Source: Fibrobacterota bacterium (GTDB taxonomy: Bacteria; Fibrobacterota; Fibrobacteria; UBA11236). From it: a DNA stretch of 64,000 nt. The translations under genes and the position numbers were made by a program. Positions 25,641 through 35,169 of this stretch are shown one piece after another. Positions within the stretch are counted from its first letter, which is position 1, and each line of letters begins with the position of its first letter. The notes under the pieces are model-generated. The model was not told where the DNA came from, searched no databases, and was given only the letters and a program-made list of their open reading frames with translations. The stretch is taken from positions 53,685 to 117,684 of the forward strand of contig JAQBPN010000028.1 in NCBI GenBank assembly GCA_028287505.1, read 5' to 3'.

Positions 25641-27188
25641 TTATTTGGACGTGGCTCGTTGGCCGGCGGGAAGGTGCGTGTGCCGCATCAGCCGCCGCCC
25701 GCCCGTATCATACTCATCCGCCTTCCCGCCGGTCCGGATCTCCATCCGGGAGGCGGCGGCGTTCCAGCCCAGGCGGGTGCGTCCGGGCGCGGAACCGGCA
25801 GGAGCATGGAGCATGACGGAAGCGGGACCCCCGCCGTACAACGCGGAAACGAACCCCATGGTGGTTCCCGCCGCCATATCGAAGGTGCCGTTCCCGTCCA
25901 CGTCTCCGATGTCGGCGACGGCGGTCACTTCTCCTCCCATGTTCAGGGACCAGGACTTGGTCCCCTTGCCGCTGATGAGAGCGGCCACATCGCTGGAGGT
26001 GCCCACGGCGCAATCGGCCCGCCCGTCCTTGTCCACGTCGCCCATGGGAGCGATGGAGAGGATGGTGCTGGTATCGCCGAAGTTGTAGGTCCAGGAGGCG
26101 GGGACGTTCGCGCCTTGGGCCTTGCCGGGCACGCAATGCACCTGTCCTCCCCCGTCGCCGATCAAGGCGTCCGGTTTTCCGTCCCCGTCCATATCGTCGC
26201 TGACGGCCAGGGCGGTGGCCCCCATGGAGACGGCATGGGACCAGATGACTTCCCCGGTGGATCCTTTCAGAAGATACGCCATGTCCGCGCCGCACGCGGC
26301 CAACACTTCTTCGATGCCGTCTCCGTCCTGGTCCGGAAAGGCGGCCACTTTCCAGACGTCCCCGGGCAGTCCGCTTTTCCACTTGACCGTGCCGCCGGCC
26401 AAGGCCAGGCAGAAGACGGTATCCGTATTGGTGCCCACCGCCAATCCGAATGCGCCGTTTTTCTGGCTGAGCAGGGCCAGACCGTTGGCGCCCGAAGGCG
26501 GCGCGTCCTTGGCGGACACCGCCGAGGTTTTTCCCGCCGGATTTCCCACGCCTCCGGGAGGACCATGAATCTTGCCTGCCGGGACCCCGAATTGCCAGAC
26601 CACCTTGCCCAGCTTGCTGCCGGGCTTGCCGGACAGGCAGAAGACGGTATCATTTTCGCTGCCGGCGGCCACGTCCGGAACCCCATCATTGTCCACGTCG
26701 GGCAGGGCCGCGAGGCTGAGTATGGTTCCGGGGGTATCGGTGAGGTAACCCCACAGCAACGCTCCGGAGGCTCCGGAAACCGCCTTGATCACCCCTTGTT
26801 GATCTCCACCCACCGCATCGGGTTTTCCGTCCCCATCCAGATCGGAAACGGAAACGGCCGCGCTCAGGGTGGACAGGAACTTGACGGCCCAGAGCTGGTT
26901 TCCCGCCTTTGGCCCTTTGCCTTCCACCAGGTAAAGGCTGTCGTCTTCCGATCCCACCAGGACGTCCTTGCCCCCGTTGCCGGAGAGGTCGGCGATGGGC
27001 TCCACAACCGTCACTCCGAAGTCCGCGTAGAAGCGCCAGAGTTGATCGCCGGGAACGGCGCGCGCGTTTCCGGCGGCCAGTCCCAATGCGAGCAGTGGCC
27101 ATATGCGGCGGCGGCGGCCGGTTTCCTTGCGGCCGCTCGCGAGCGGAGCGCGGATCGGATGGGATTCGGGTGCAGATATTTTAAGCAT
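25641..27188 (-). CDS. secreted FG-GAP/VCBS-repeat beta-propeller protein
   Basis: 515-residue exported protein made almost wholly of propeller repeats. At least four calcium-type motifs of the form D-x-D-G-D/N-G are seen (SDLDGDGKPDAVGG, PDVDNDGVPDVAAG, DQDGDGIEEVLAA, GDVDKDGRADCAVG). Such integrin-like propellers bind ligands or glycans at the surface. The N-terminus has a signal peptide (WPLLALGLAAGNARA). The frame is open further upstream, but ATG 27188 has GGAGG five bases before it and gives the signal peptide. The C-terminus carries a short tail (APGRTRLGWNAAASRMEIRT). Lies between the outer-membrane protein and the epimerase of the EPS operon. No enzyme motif. Confidence 0.8.
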   Translation of the reverse strand: MLKISAPESHPIRAPLASGRKETGRRRRIWPLLALGLAAGNARAVPGDQLWRFYADFGVTVVEPIADLSGNGGKDVLVGSEDDSLYLVEGKGPKAGNQLWAVKFLSTLSAAVSVSDLDGDGKPDAVGGDQQGVIKAVSGASGALLWGYLTDTPGTILSLAALPDVDNDGVPDVAAGSENDTVFCLSGKPGSKLGKVVWQFGVPAGKIHGPPGGVGNPAGKTSAVSAKDAPPSGANGLALLSQKNGAFGLAVGTNTDTVFCLALAGGTVKWKSGLPGDVWKVAAFPDQDGDGIEEVLAACGADMAYLLKGSTGEVIWSHAVSMGATALAVSDDMDGDGKPDALIGDGGGQVHCVPGKAQGANVPASWTYNFGDTSTILSIAPMGDVDKDGRADCAVGTSSDVAALISGKGTKSWSLNMGGEVTAVADIGDVDGNGTFDMAAGTTMGFVSALYGGGPASVMLHAPAGSAPGRTRLGWNAAASRMEIRTGGKADEYDTGGRRLMRHTHLPAGQRATSK

Positions 27189-27240
27189 GGTATCCTCCAT
27201 CATCGATTCAATAACGTCATGGGAGCCCATCGCCGGCTCC

Positions 27241-28503
27241 TCAAATCCCCAGGCCATACCAGAAGCTTCCGGTAACGCGCAGATCCCGCAGACCCCGGGC
27301 ATAGGGGTTGGGATCTTCGGCGCGCTCCCGCCCGTAATAGCGGCCCCAGAGGTATTCCGCCTTGATCGCCAGATCGAGCATGGCCAGGGGTTTGTAGCGC
27401 AGTCCCGGACCCGCCATCGCCAGATTGTTCCACCAGTCCTTATGGGTATCGAACCACACGTAGGCGGTCGCGTAGGCGGCCAGGGAGCCGGCGGGGCCTT
27501 CCATCACCATGAAACCCAGGTCGGGGTTGGCGTAGAAGATCAGGTTGCCGAAACGCGCCAGGCTGTCGCGATAGGTTTCGCCGCCGCCCCGCGTCCGCAC
27601 ATGGCGGCTCAGGGAGGAAAAGATGCAATCGGAATAGGCTTCCCCCCAGAACCGGAACGGAAAGGCGAAGCCGGCCGCGGGCGTTCCGGGTTCCTGACCC
27701 CAACCGTGCCAGAAGATGAGGCCGGCCCGGTACTCCAGCAAAGGTCCGGCCGGGATCAGCGCCAGGCTGTCCATGGCTTGTTGCAGGCTGTCCTTGGTGG
27801 ATTCCAAGCTGTCCAGAAACCCGTCCAGCCGGTCCAGGGACTGGATCTGGGCGTTCCCCACCGTGTCCAGATGGGCAAGGGTCTTCCGGTCAAAGTCCGG
27901 ATCCTCGAGGAGATTGGCTTTGAAAACCTCCTGATAAAGGGAGCGGAAATCCTTCTGCGCCTGGTCCAGCGCGCTGCGGTTCCTATCGATGCGGGCCTGC
28001 ACGCCCTGGAAAGCCAAATCGCCGGAAGCCAGGCGCAGGTACTGGCCCGCAATCACTTCGCCGAACACGGTCAGGGAAACCTTCTTGAGCAGGGAAACCC
28101 GCGCGCCCGCGCCGAAGTCCACCCGGTTGTTCCAGAAGAAGTCGCGTTGATCCCGGTAGATGCGGGTCTTGAGATACGGATCGATGGGATAGGAGGTTCC
28201 GAAGCGCTTGCCGATCTTGAACTCCGTGAACCCGGACAGATTCCGATCGTCATGGCGCGAGAAGGCGCCTTCCCCGTAGGCGTCCATCCACAGGGGATGT
28301 TCGGCAGCGTCATCGGCTTCGGCCTCGGCCAGGGCCTCCTCCGCGGCCGCCGCCTGGCCGTCCACGGCGGGCACGCTGTCCGGGGCCGCCTGCAGGCCGT
28401 TTCCGGAATCCGCCTCCGCTGAATCGGAGTCCGTTGCATCTTCCCCGCGGGCGCCCGCGAATGCGAACAGAATCAGGAAAAGGATCGGCGAATGCATTTT
28501 CAT
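27241..28503 (-). CDS. putative outer-membrane protein of an exopolysaccharide operon
   Basis: 420 residues with a signal peptide (SPILFLILFAFAGARG) and an acidic Ala/Asp-rich linker (about 20-70). A C-terminal half of alternating aromatic/hydrophobic strands (WHGWGQEPGTPAAGFAFPF and YATAYVWFDTHKDWWNN) ends in SFWYGLGI, as expected for a beta-barrel. A predicted helical/coiled segment lies in the middle (DQAQKDFRSLYQEVFK ... SLDRLDGFLDSLESTKDS). It may be the export porin or an outer-membrane anchor of the operon. ATG overlaps the stop of the GT2 gene by four bases, so it is translationally coupled. No named family recognised; PgaA-type TPRs are not visible. Confidence 0.58.
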   Translation of the reverse strand: MKMHSPILFLILFAFAGARGEDATDSDSAEADSGNGLQAAPDSVPAVDGQAAAAEEALAEAEADDAAEHPLWMDAYGEGAFSRHDDRNLSGFTEFKIGKRFGTSYPIDPYLKTRIYRDQRDFFWNNRVDFGAGARVSLLKKVSLTVFGEVIAGQYLRLASGDLAFQGVQARIDRNRSALDQAQKDFRSLYQEVFKANLLEDPDFDRKTLAHLDTVGNAQIQSLDRLDGFLDSLESTKDSLQQAMDSLALIPAGPLLEYRAGLIFWHGWGQEPGTPAAGFAFPFRFWGEAYSDCIFSSLSRHVRTRGGGETYRDSLARFGNLIFYANPDLGFMVMEGPAGSLAAYATAYVWFDTHKDWWNNLAMAGPGLRYKPLAMLDLAIKAEYLWGRYYGRERAEDPNPYARGLRDLRVTGSFWYGLGI

Positions 28504-29816
28504 CGCGACTCGGCCGCTTTCTTGTCCGCTTTTTCGCCCGGCTCCGGCACCGCCACGTCCCCGTCGGTCTTGAAGCGCACGGTCTTGTCCCACACGCCAA
28601 CGCGCGTGCCGGTGAAATCCAGCCACAGGGATTTGAAGACCACGTAAATCCACATCTGGCAATAGGTGAAATACATAAGGCCCGTGATCAGGAAGTTGCC
28701 CAGCGTGTCCTCCTTCTCGTAGGAAAGGACGAAGAACACCTCGGCCATGTAGAGCGCATAGGCGGAATACCAGACGGCCGTATAAGGACCGGGGATGTCG
28801 ATGCGGATGACCCCCAGGATGCTCAGGATGAAGATGGAGTGGGAAAGCACCGTTGAGAGGAGGAACAGGTAATAGAGCCCGAACATGTAAAGGAATTCGG
28901 TGGTGAGGTGCCGGTTCTTGAATTGCAGCGCCGGCTTGGCGTATTTCCTGAGCACGTAGTTGTTGCCCCGCACCCAGCGGGTGCGTTGCTTGATCCACAC
29001 CTTGATGGTTTCCGGTTCCTGCTCCCAGGTGACCGAGGTGGGCACGAACTGGACTTCGTAGCCCGCCATCTGCAGGCGCACGGAGAGTTCCGAATCCTCG
29101 GTGATGGCCTTGACGTCCCATCCCCCCACCGCTTCCAGGGCCTGCCGCTTGATGATGTAGTTGGTGCCCGGCAGGATGGCGAATCTGGAAAACCAATACC
29201 GGCCGGCCTGGATCATCCATTGGAAGCTCAGGGTCTCGATGTTGACCATGCGTGTGAGAATGTTGCGGTTGCGGTTGATGCAGCGGAACTTGCCGAGCAC
29301 GGCGGTGAGGTTGGGGTTGGCCACCATGGCGGAGGAAAGGATGCGCAGGGATTCAGGGCGCGGATTGTTGTCGCCGTCGTAGATGGCGATGACCGGAAAC
29401 CGGCACAGCTTGAGGCCCTCGTTGAGGGCGTGGGGCTTGCCGCTGCCTTTTTCGCGAGCGGGCCAGCCCAGGCAGCGCACGCGCGGATCTTCCTTGGACA
29501 GGCGTTCCACGATTTCCGTGGTTCCGTCGTTCGAGTGATCGCTGATGACGATGACTTCGAACTTGTCCTTGGGATAGTCCATGGCCAAGAGGGCGCGCAC
29601 GGTTTTTTCGATCACCATGGCCTCGTTGCGGGCCGGGATCATGGCCGAAACGCCGGGCAGGTCCGCCTCCGCGCAGATCTTGATCGGCTGGCGCTTGAAG
29701 CGGCGCCTGTAGGCGTAGCCTCCCCAGGTGAGGACCAGGTTGAACAGGATCATCCCCCAGATGACGATCACGGAAAACAGGAACAGGAATTCCAGGATGG
29801 GATGGGAATAGGGCAC
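28500..29816 (-). CDS. GT2 processive polysaccharide synthase (PgaC/IcaA-like)
   Basis: 438 residues, the size of PgaC. An N-terminal membrane helix (about 8-30) precedes a GT-A domain with the processive-synthase residues Asp93, Asp147/Asp149 (YDGDN), TED at 239-241 and the QRTRW motif at 277-281. Three or four C-terminal helices follow (FLYMFGLYYLFLLSTVLSHS and on). It would polymerise a beta-linked polysaccharide from a UDP-sugar and extrude it across the inner membrane. PgaC-like enzymes make poly-N-acetylglucosamine; the nearby 2-epimerase suggests an amino-sugar substrate, but this is inference. Located 25 bases after the giant lipoprotein and overlapping the next gene. Confidence 0.9.
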   Translation of the reverse strand: MPYSHPILEFLFLFSVIVIWGMILFNLVLTWGGYAYRRRFKRQPIKICAEADLPGVSAMIPARNEAMVIEKTVRALLAMDYPKDKFEVIVISDHSNDGTTEIVERLSKEDPRVRCLGWPAREKGSGKPHALNEGLKLCRFPVIAIYDGDNNPRPESLRILSSAMVANPNLTAVLGKFRCINRNRNILTRMVNIETLSFQWMIQAGRYWFSRFAILPGTNYIIKRQALEAVGGWDVKAITEDSELSVRLQMAGYEVQFVPTSVTWEQEPETIKVWIKQRTRWVRGNNYVLRKYAKPALQFKNRHLTTEFLYMFGLYYLFLLSTVLSHSIFILSILGVIRIDIPGPYTAVWYSAYALYMAEVFFVLSYEKEDTLGNFLITGLMYFTYCQMWIYVVFKSLWLDFTGTRVGVWDKTVRFKTDGDVAVPEPGEKADKKAAESR

Positions 29817-29841
29817 TACCGGACCTCCGCGAACTCGAAAT

Positions 29842-32800
29842 TCATTTTTCCCCGCTTTTTCCTTCGTCCCCGCCGTCCCCGGAATACAGGCGCTTGGCGG
29901 CGCCGCCCAGGTAGAGAAGCACGAAGGCGAAGACGGTCAGGCTGCTGATCACGACGATCACTCCGGACAGGCCGATGCTGGCCTGGCGCATGATGGAGGA
30001 AAAGAGCGGACGCATGGTGATTTCCACCAGATGATCGCCGGCGGGAAGGCTCAGGCTTCCGCCCGGGACCATGCCTTTTGCTCCGGCTCCCGCCGCCGCG
30101 CTCTTGGGCATGGGAGTCTTGTCCGCTTCCATGCGGCCGAGCGGCAATCCGTCCAGGGATGTCTCCCTGGGGACCATGGACAGCCCCAGGGAGGCCGGCA
30201 GCGGGGATCTGTATCGCAGGTGCAGTCCCTTGAGCGTGATGCCTGCCTCCACGATGTCTCCGTTGAAGCCCGTGATGCGCGCCGGGGCCTGCAGCAACGT
30301 CTTCCAGGCCATCAGGCGCGGACAGCCTTCCACGCGGTGCGAACCTTCCGGCAAAAGCAGGCGGCCTTTGTCGTAGGCGGGCCAGATGTTTCCGTCCACC
30401 AGCACTTCCGGGTTCGCGTGTTCATCCAGTTCCAAGGCCGTGCGGCCCGGAGCATCGATGGTCCAGGCCGCGGGCGTGATGCGTTCCCGCGCCGCCGCGG
30501 CGGCCGCATAGGCCAGATCGCGGAAATCGGTATCGTAGATGAAATCCTCCGTGCGCAGGGTGAGGCGCGCGCCCGCCAATTCCGCCGAGGCCACCAGGTC
30601 CATCAATTCCAGGCCGCACAGTTGCGAGGTGGAACCGCTCGCCGGCTTGCGTTTGTCGAACTGGATTTCCACCATGGGCTTCCAGGCCGGATAGTCCGCG
30701 CGCCACACGGCCAGATCCTTGAGCAACTCTTCCGCTCCCAGGGCGGTCCGCGTGGGGGCCGCCTGGAGGCGCACCTGCGGATCGTTTTCCGTGAGGCCGC
30801 GGTACCAGGCCGCCGTCCGGGGCGAGACGCCTTCCAGCGACCGCGTAAGGATGATTTCCGCGCCGGGCTTCTGCAGAGGGCGCTGCTCTTTCAGGAAGGC
30901 GATCGCGTCCACGGTGAGGGCCAGCTCCACCGAATCCCGATAGTCGCGGAATGCATTCCAGGCCGCCGGGGATTTCCGGAAGTACTGGGGCGCGGCGGGA
31001 TCGAAGATGCGCGCCGGATCGTAACCGCGGTCCGCGGCGTACCGGGCGCGGAAGGACGGATGGAAGGGAGTGATATGCTTGAGGGAATCCGGATTGTCGC
31101 CGGAGAACATCCGGCCCGTGAGCGCGGCGCCGTCCCAGGGAGCCAGCAGCAGCAGGCGCTTCAGGGCATTGTAGGCCCCCGCTCGGCAGGTGTCGTTGGT
31201 CAGGTTCATGGATTGCTTCCAACCGATGTCGGCTTCCATTTCCGCATCGGTTCCCGCCGCCGTCTTCTCGCGCCATTGCGGGTGATCCTGCCAGAACCGA
31301 TCGGAAATCCCGGGAAGATCGAACCAGGCGTAGGCCAGGATCCCGTATTTGTGCAGGAGGTCCGCCAGGTATCCGTATTCGAAGGTGTATTTCTGGTAGT
31401 CGTGCCAGCCCGCGACGTAGACGGCGCGCACGCCGTTCTTGTGCCAATTGGCCGCCAGCTGTTCCACGGGCACGTCTTCGCGGCTGCCGGGATCGAAATA
31501 CACTTCCAGACTCGGCGATTTGAGGGTCGGGAAAAGCCCGAACTCCCGCTCCACCAGATCCAGCAGGAAAGGGAAACGGTACGGCTTGGCGGGCTCGTCC
31601 GCCGCCGTGAACGGCACGGCGAAGAACAGATACTTGCCCTCGCCGTATTCCCCGCCCGCCACCAGCGGCGCATCGTCCGCGGTGCTGTATTCGTTCACGT
31701 ATTCCACGTCCGCGTCGAAAACGTAATACGGAGACGGTTTGGCCCATTTGATGTCCACCTGCGGCAGGTAATCGTCCTTGAGTTCGGAAACCGTTTTGCC
31801 CGAATCCGTGGTGCGGATCCCCAGCCGTTCGGCCATCAGGGACGGGCCCTCCAGGATGAGGGCGTTGCCCTTGGCCACCCACTGGGAAAGGATCAGGGAT
31901 TGCTGCGTGGACAGCAAGGCGGCGGCTTCGGCCGGGATCACCACCAGGTTGTTCGCGTCCGGGACGCCCAGGAATCGATCCACCCGCAGGGTATCCACGT
32001 CGATGCCGAATGCCTGGAAGGCGCGCGCCCAGGCTTCCTGGCTGGCGGGAAAATGGATGGCCGGGGGCTTGGGACGGGCGTACGCGGCCTTGCTTGCCGG
32101 GCGGGCCGGCTCCACGCTGTCGACCGGATCGCGCGGCGGCCAAGTGCCCCCCGGATGGGTGTGCAGGTGCGCGGCGCGGCGCGGGGCCGCCGATGCGGTT
32201 TGCGAATCCGCGGCCGATGTGTCCGGCCAGGCGGGAGGGAGGCTGCCGGGAACCGTCCATATCAGGCAAGGCCGCGCGGGTTTCCCCTGGGAGGCGCGCA
32301 GCACCGGCGAGGAAAGCAACCGATCCCGCGCCTTGCCCAGAACGCCCAGTTTCGGCATGGAAATATCGGAGAGCCAACCGGGCGGCTTCTCGGTGGCTTC
32401 CGCCACGAAGCTCCACCCGGGCGGACAATGCACCGCTTTGGCGAATGCTCCCGTCACCGGTTCCTTGGAAACCCATTCCTCCCGGTGTTCGCCCTGGGAA
32501 TCCAGGTAGAAGGTGCGCAAGTATTTGCCCTGCGGGTTCAGGGAGATCTCCCGGCTACCTGTCACGTGCACGATACCCTGGGCCTCCATCTTGAGGGGCA
32601 GGGAACGGATGTCGGAGAATTCGTATCCCATTGCGCGCACGCCCGTCACCAGCTCCTTGAGCACCTTGCGATCGATCCAGGGATGGAAGAAGAAGCTGGC
32701 GAAGCCGTCGCGCACGGCCAGATTGTTCTTGGCGAAGCGCAACAGGGGCGCGGCGTCCTGGAGATCGTTGGGCACATAGCCGAGATTTTCCGGGATGATG

Positions 32801-35169
32801 GAGTTTCCGGACGGGTGCCTGGCGATGAAGAAGGGGACCAGTTGGTCGAAGCCGGTCTGGTCGATGACTTGGCGGCGGCCGTATTCCGCGGAGAAGAATT
32901 GATCGATGACCCCGTAATCCAGCTGCGAACAGGCGTAATGGGGCGTTTCGAAAACGATGGGATAGATGCCGTTCTTGCGCATCTCATCGATGCCGCGCTG
33001 CAGGCGCACGCGCACGTATTCCTTCGAGTCCTCGAACAGGGGCGAATCGTGGAGCGCGTCCCAGAACTCATAGTCGTAGGTGGAGCGGCCCCGGTACTGA
33101 TGGGTGCTGCCGTGCATGACGATGGCGGCGCCCTTGGACATAGCGTATTTGATGGCCTTGACGAACTCGGGCCGATCGGAAAGGGTGAGGGCGGTGTTTT
33201 CGTCCGGGTCCACGTAGTAGGTGACCAGGGAGATCGAGAACGGCACTCCCTGGCCATGCAGCAGATCGGCAATCGCGCGGATGGAAGCCGGATCGGTGAG
33301 CGGGCAGACGTCCTCGATGCGGACCAGGGCCGTGCGTTTCACCGGATGGCTTTCCCCCACGAATTCATGCAACACGTCGGCGAAGGCGGCGTCGCGTCCC
33401 CCTTCGACGATGTAATCCGTGGGGCAATCCGCCACGAACCAGAAATTGCCGGACTGGAGGATGTAAGGATGCGTTTCGCCGTCCCGGGAGCGGACGCGCG
33501 CATGCACCTTGACCTTGGCCGTGTCCAGCACGGCCACCTGGTTGAATACGGAATCGGTCTTGTACAATTCCTGCCCGCCGTACAGGACCGTGTTGTAGTC
33601 GGAAGTATGCCGCAGGTACTCGAATTTCAGACCCCGGCGCGCGAGCACGCCGTTGGAGGGCGCCGCCGCGATGCCCTTGGCGGTGTCCCGGTAGGTGTTG
33701 GTGTCGCCATGGCCTCCCGTGAGCGGACGATCCAATTGCCAGAGGTTGAAATCCGCCCAGAACAGCTTGGACTCCGGTTCGGCGGCCCAGGCCAGGAAGG
33801 CGGCCGGCAGGGGATAGTTCTCCTTGCTGCCCACATAGGCCACCAGATCATTGGCGCCCACCAGGGTGTCGGAAAAGGAATCCACCGCCGCCGTCACCGT
33901 TTCCAGTCCGAAATGCCCGAAGAGCACGGCCACCTGTTTGGCCACTCCCAGGCCGCGCGGATCGTGGAGCACCAATACCCTGCGTTCGCTCTGGGTGTTC
34001 CACGCCTTCTCGAGGTTGGACCATGCGCCCATGCTGTCGGCCAGGTGGGTGTCGTAGAACTCGATGCTTTGCGCGCCGCCGCGCCTGGCCGCCACGATGC
34101 TCTCCACCAATTCATTCGGACTGACTTCCACGGGACCCAGGGGCGTGAGTTCGATGTGCGCGATCAGATGCGCCCGGGTACCCACCTGGGCCAGGGATTG
34201 TTCCACCGCCTTGCGGGTCCACTCCGGCCGGAACGTGGCGGGGTTGTCGTAGCTGTCGGCCCATTGCTGCCACAGGAGTTCCGCCGAAACCCATTGCGGC
34301 CGGTCCGGGGAATCCAGCATCCGATCGAGGTCCAGGCCGGTCAGCTCCTTCTGGCGCGCGAAAGGCAACAGATCCGAGGACGGAGCGGCCGTGGCGATGA
34401 AGGTGACGCAGGCGGTGCGCCCTGCCGCCTTGACGGCCTTCGTCGAAGCCAGCAGAAGATCGGTGAGGCCGCGCGCGCGTTCCGCTGCCGCTTCCGGAGA
34501 GAACATGTCCCGGCCCCCGGCGCCGATTTCCTTGCGGCAGATATCGCATTGGCACGCCAACTTCCCCTTCCAGACCGCGGCGGGTTCGGCGAAATCCATT
34601 CCGTCCAGATCGGGATAGCGGTCGAGGATGTCCTTCAGGAAGCCCTGCCACCAAGCGGCGAAGCCGGGTCGGCGCGCGCAGAGGAAATGATGGTCCGGCA
34701 ACGGCATGAGGTCCGCGCCGTCGCGGGTTTTCAGCCGCCATTCGGGGTGCGCGTCCCAGGCCCCTTTGTGCTCGAAGACCGGCATCCACGCCAGCACCCG
34801 CATTCCCCGCTTATGGGATGCGTCCAGGAACAACCGGAGCAGATCCTTGTCGCCATAATCCGTCTTGCGGTTGCCCGGGTATTTGGTGCCGTAGACGGCG
34901 CCGAATTCGGCGTCATAGGCCTTGAAGAAAACCGTGTTGATGCCATGGGAGCGCCAATCCCCCACGGCCGAATCCACGAAGTTCCGCAACGGCTGCCTGA
35001 GATTATAGTAGTACGACGGATCGAAACGGACGCCCTGGATCCGGCTGGTTCCGAAGTCCGGTCCCGGCCCGGATTTGCGGCCGCAGCCCGTGAATGGCAA
35101 CAGGCAACCGACGAGGATGGTCAAAGTCCAAGGTAACGCCCTGGTAACGGTACTGGAGGAACGGGACAT
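29842..35169 (-). CDS. giant lipoprotein: PgaB-like glycosidase-like, DUF2334 deacetylase and second glycosidase-like domain
   Basis: 1775-residue lipoprotein (lipobox LPFTGC, Cys29). Domain order: (1) an N-terminal TIM-barrel-like domain (about 38-370) with AYDAEFGAVYGTKYPGNR and VLAWMPV, close to the GH153-type hydrolase domain of PgaB; (2) a linker; (3) a DUF2334-type polysaccharide deacetylase (about 612-850; VRIEDVCPL, IVMHGSTHQY, FETPHYACSQ); (4) a second glycosidase-like barrel (about 1220-1430; AVYVAGWHDYQKYTFEYG and ILAYAWFDLPGISD); (5) beta-rich segments and a C-terminal membrane helix (about 1726-1752; SIGLSGVIVVISSLTVFAFV). PgaB itself is deacetylase plus one hydrolase, so this order is new to me. 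It heads the EPS operon. ATG 35169 has GGAG upstream; codons to 35190 are open but lack a start with a site. Confidence 0.82.
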   Translation of the reverse strand: MSRSSSTVTRALPWTLTILVGCLLPFTGCGRKSGPGPDFGTSRIQGVRFDPSYYYNLRQPLRNFVDSAVGDWRSHGINTVFFKAYDAEFGAVYGTKYPGNRKTDYGDKDLLRLFLDASHKRGMRVLAWMPVFEHKGAWDAHPEWRLKTRDGADLMPLPDHHFLCARRPGFAAWWQGFLKDILDRYPDLDGMDFAEPAAVWKGKLACQCDICRKEIGAGGRDMFSPEAAAERARGLTDLLLASTKAVKAAGRTACVTFIATAAPSSDLLPFARQKELTGLDLDRMLDSPDRPQWVSAELLWQQWADSYDNPATFRPEWTRKAVEQSLAQVGTRAHLIAHIELTPLGPVEVSPNELVESIVAARRGGAQSIEFYDTHLADSMGAWSNLEKAWNTQSERRVLVLHDPRGLGVAKQVAVLFGHFGLETVTAAVDSFSDTLVGANDLVAYVGSKENYPLPAAFLAWAAEPESKLFWADFNLWQLDRPLTGGHGDTNTYRDTAKGIAAAPSNGVLARRGLKFEYLRHTSDYNTVLYGGQELYKTDSVFNQVAVLDTAKVKVHARVRSRDGETHPYILQSGNFWFVADCPTDYIVEGGRDAAFADVLHEFVGESHPVKRTALVRIEDVCPLTDPASIRAIADLLHGQGVPFSISLVTYYVDPDENTALTLSDRPEFVKAIKYAMSKGAAIVMHGSTHQYRGRSTYDYEFWDALHDSPLFEDSKEYVRVRLQRGIDEMRKNGIYPIVFETPHYACSQLDYGVIDQFFSAEYGRRQVIDQTGFDQLVPFFIARHPSGNSIIPENLGYVPNDLQDAAPLLRFAKNNLAVRDGFASFFFHPWIDRKVLKELVTGVRAMGYEFSDIRSLPLKMEAQGIVHVTGSREISLNPQGKYLRTFYLDSQGEHREEWVSKEPVTGAFAKAVHCPPGWSFVAEATEKPPGWLSDISMPKLGVLGKARDRLLSSPVLRASQGKPARPCLIWTVPGSLPPAWPDTSAADSQTASAAPRRAAHLHTHPGGTWPPRDPVDSVEPARPASKAAYARPKPPAIHFPASQEAWARAFQAFGIDVDTLRVDRFLGVPDANNLVVIPAEAAALLSTQQSLILSQWVAKGNALILEGPSLMAERLGIRTTDSGKTVSELKDDYLPQVDIKWAKPSPYYVFDADVEYVNEYSTADDAPLVAGGEYGEGKYLFFAVPFTAADEPAKPYRFPFLLDLVEREFGLFPTLKSPSLEVYFDPGSREDVPVEQLAANWHKNGVRAVYVAGWHDYQKYTFEYGYLADLLHKYGILAYAWFDLPGISDRFWQDHPQWREKTAAGTDAEMEADIGWKQSMNLTNDTCRAGAYNALKRLLLLAPWDGAALTGRMFSGDNPDSLKHITPFHPSFRARYAADRGYDPARIFDPAAPQYFRKSPAAWNAFRDYRDSVELALTVDAIAFLKEQRPLQKPGAEIILTRSLEGVSPRTAAWYRGLTENDPQVRLQAAPTRTALGAEELLKDLAVWRADYPAWKPMVEIQFDKRKPASGSTSQLCGLELMDLVASAELAGARLTLRTEDFIYDTDFRDLAYAAAAAARERITPAAWTIDAPGRTALELDEHANPEVLVDGNIWPAYDKGRLLLPEGSHRVEGCPRLMAWKTLLQAPARITGFNGDIVEAGITLKGLHLRYRSPLPASLGLSMVPRETSLDGLPLGRMEADKTPMPKSAAAGAGAKGMVPGGSLSLPAGDHLVEITMRPLFSSIMRQASIGLSGVIVVISSLTVFAFVLLYLGGAAKRLYSGDGGDEGKSGEK

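Noticed and set aside
30031..35136. 1701-codon open frame on the plus strand opposite the giant lipoprotein
   Set aside because: Antisense shadow of a high-GC gene: the composition is His/Gly/Arg-rich with no recognisable domain, whereas the opposite strand has clear domains, a lipobox and a ribosome site.
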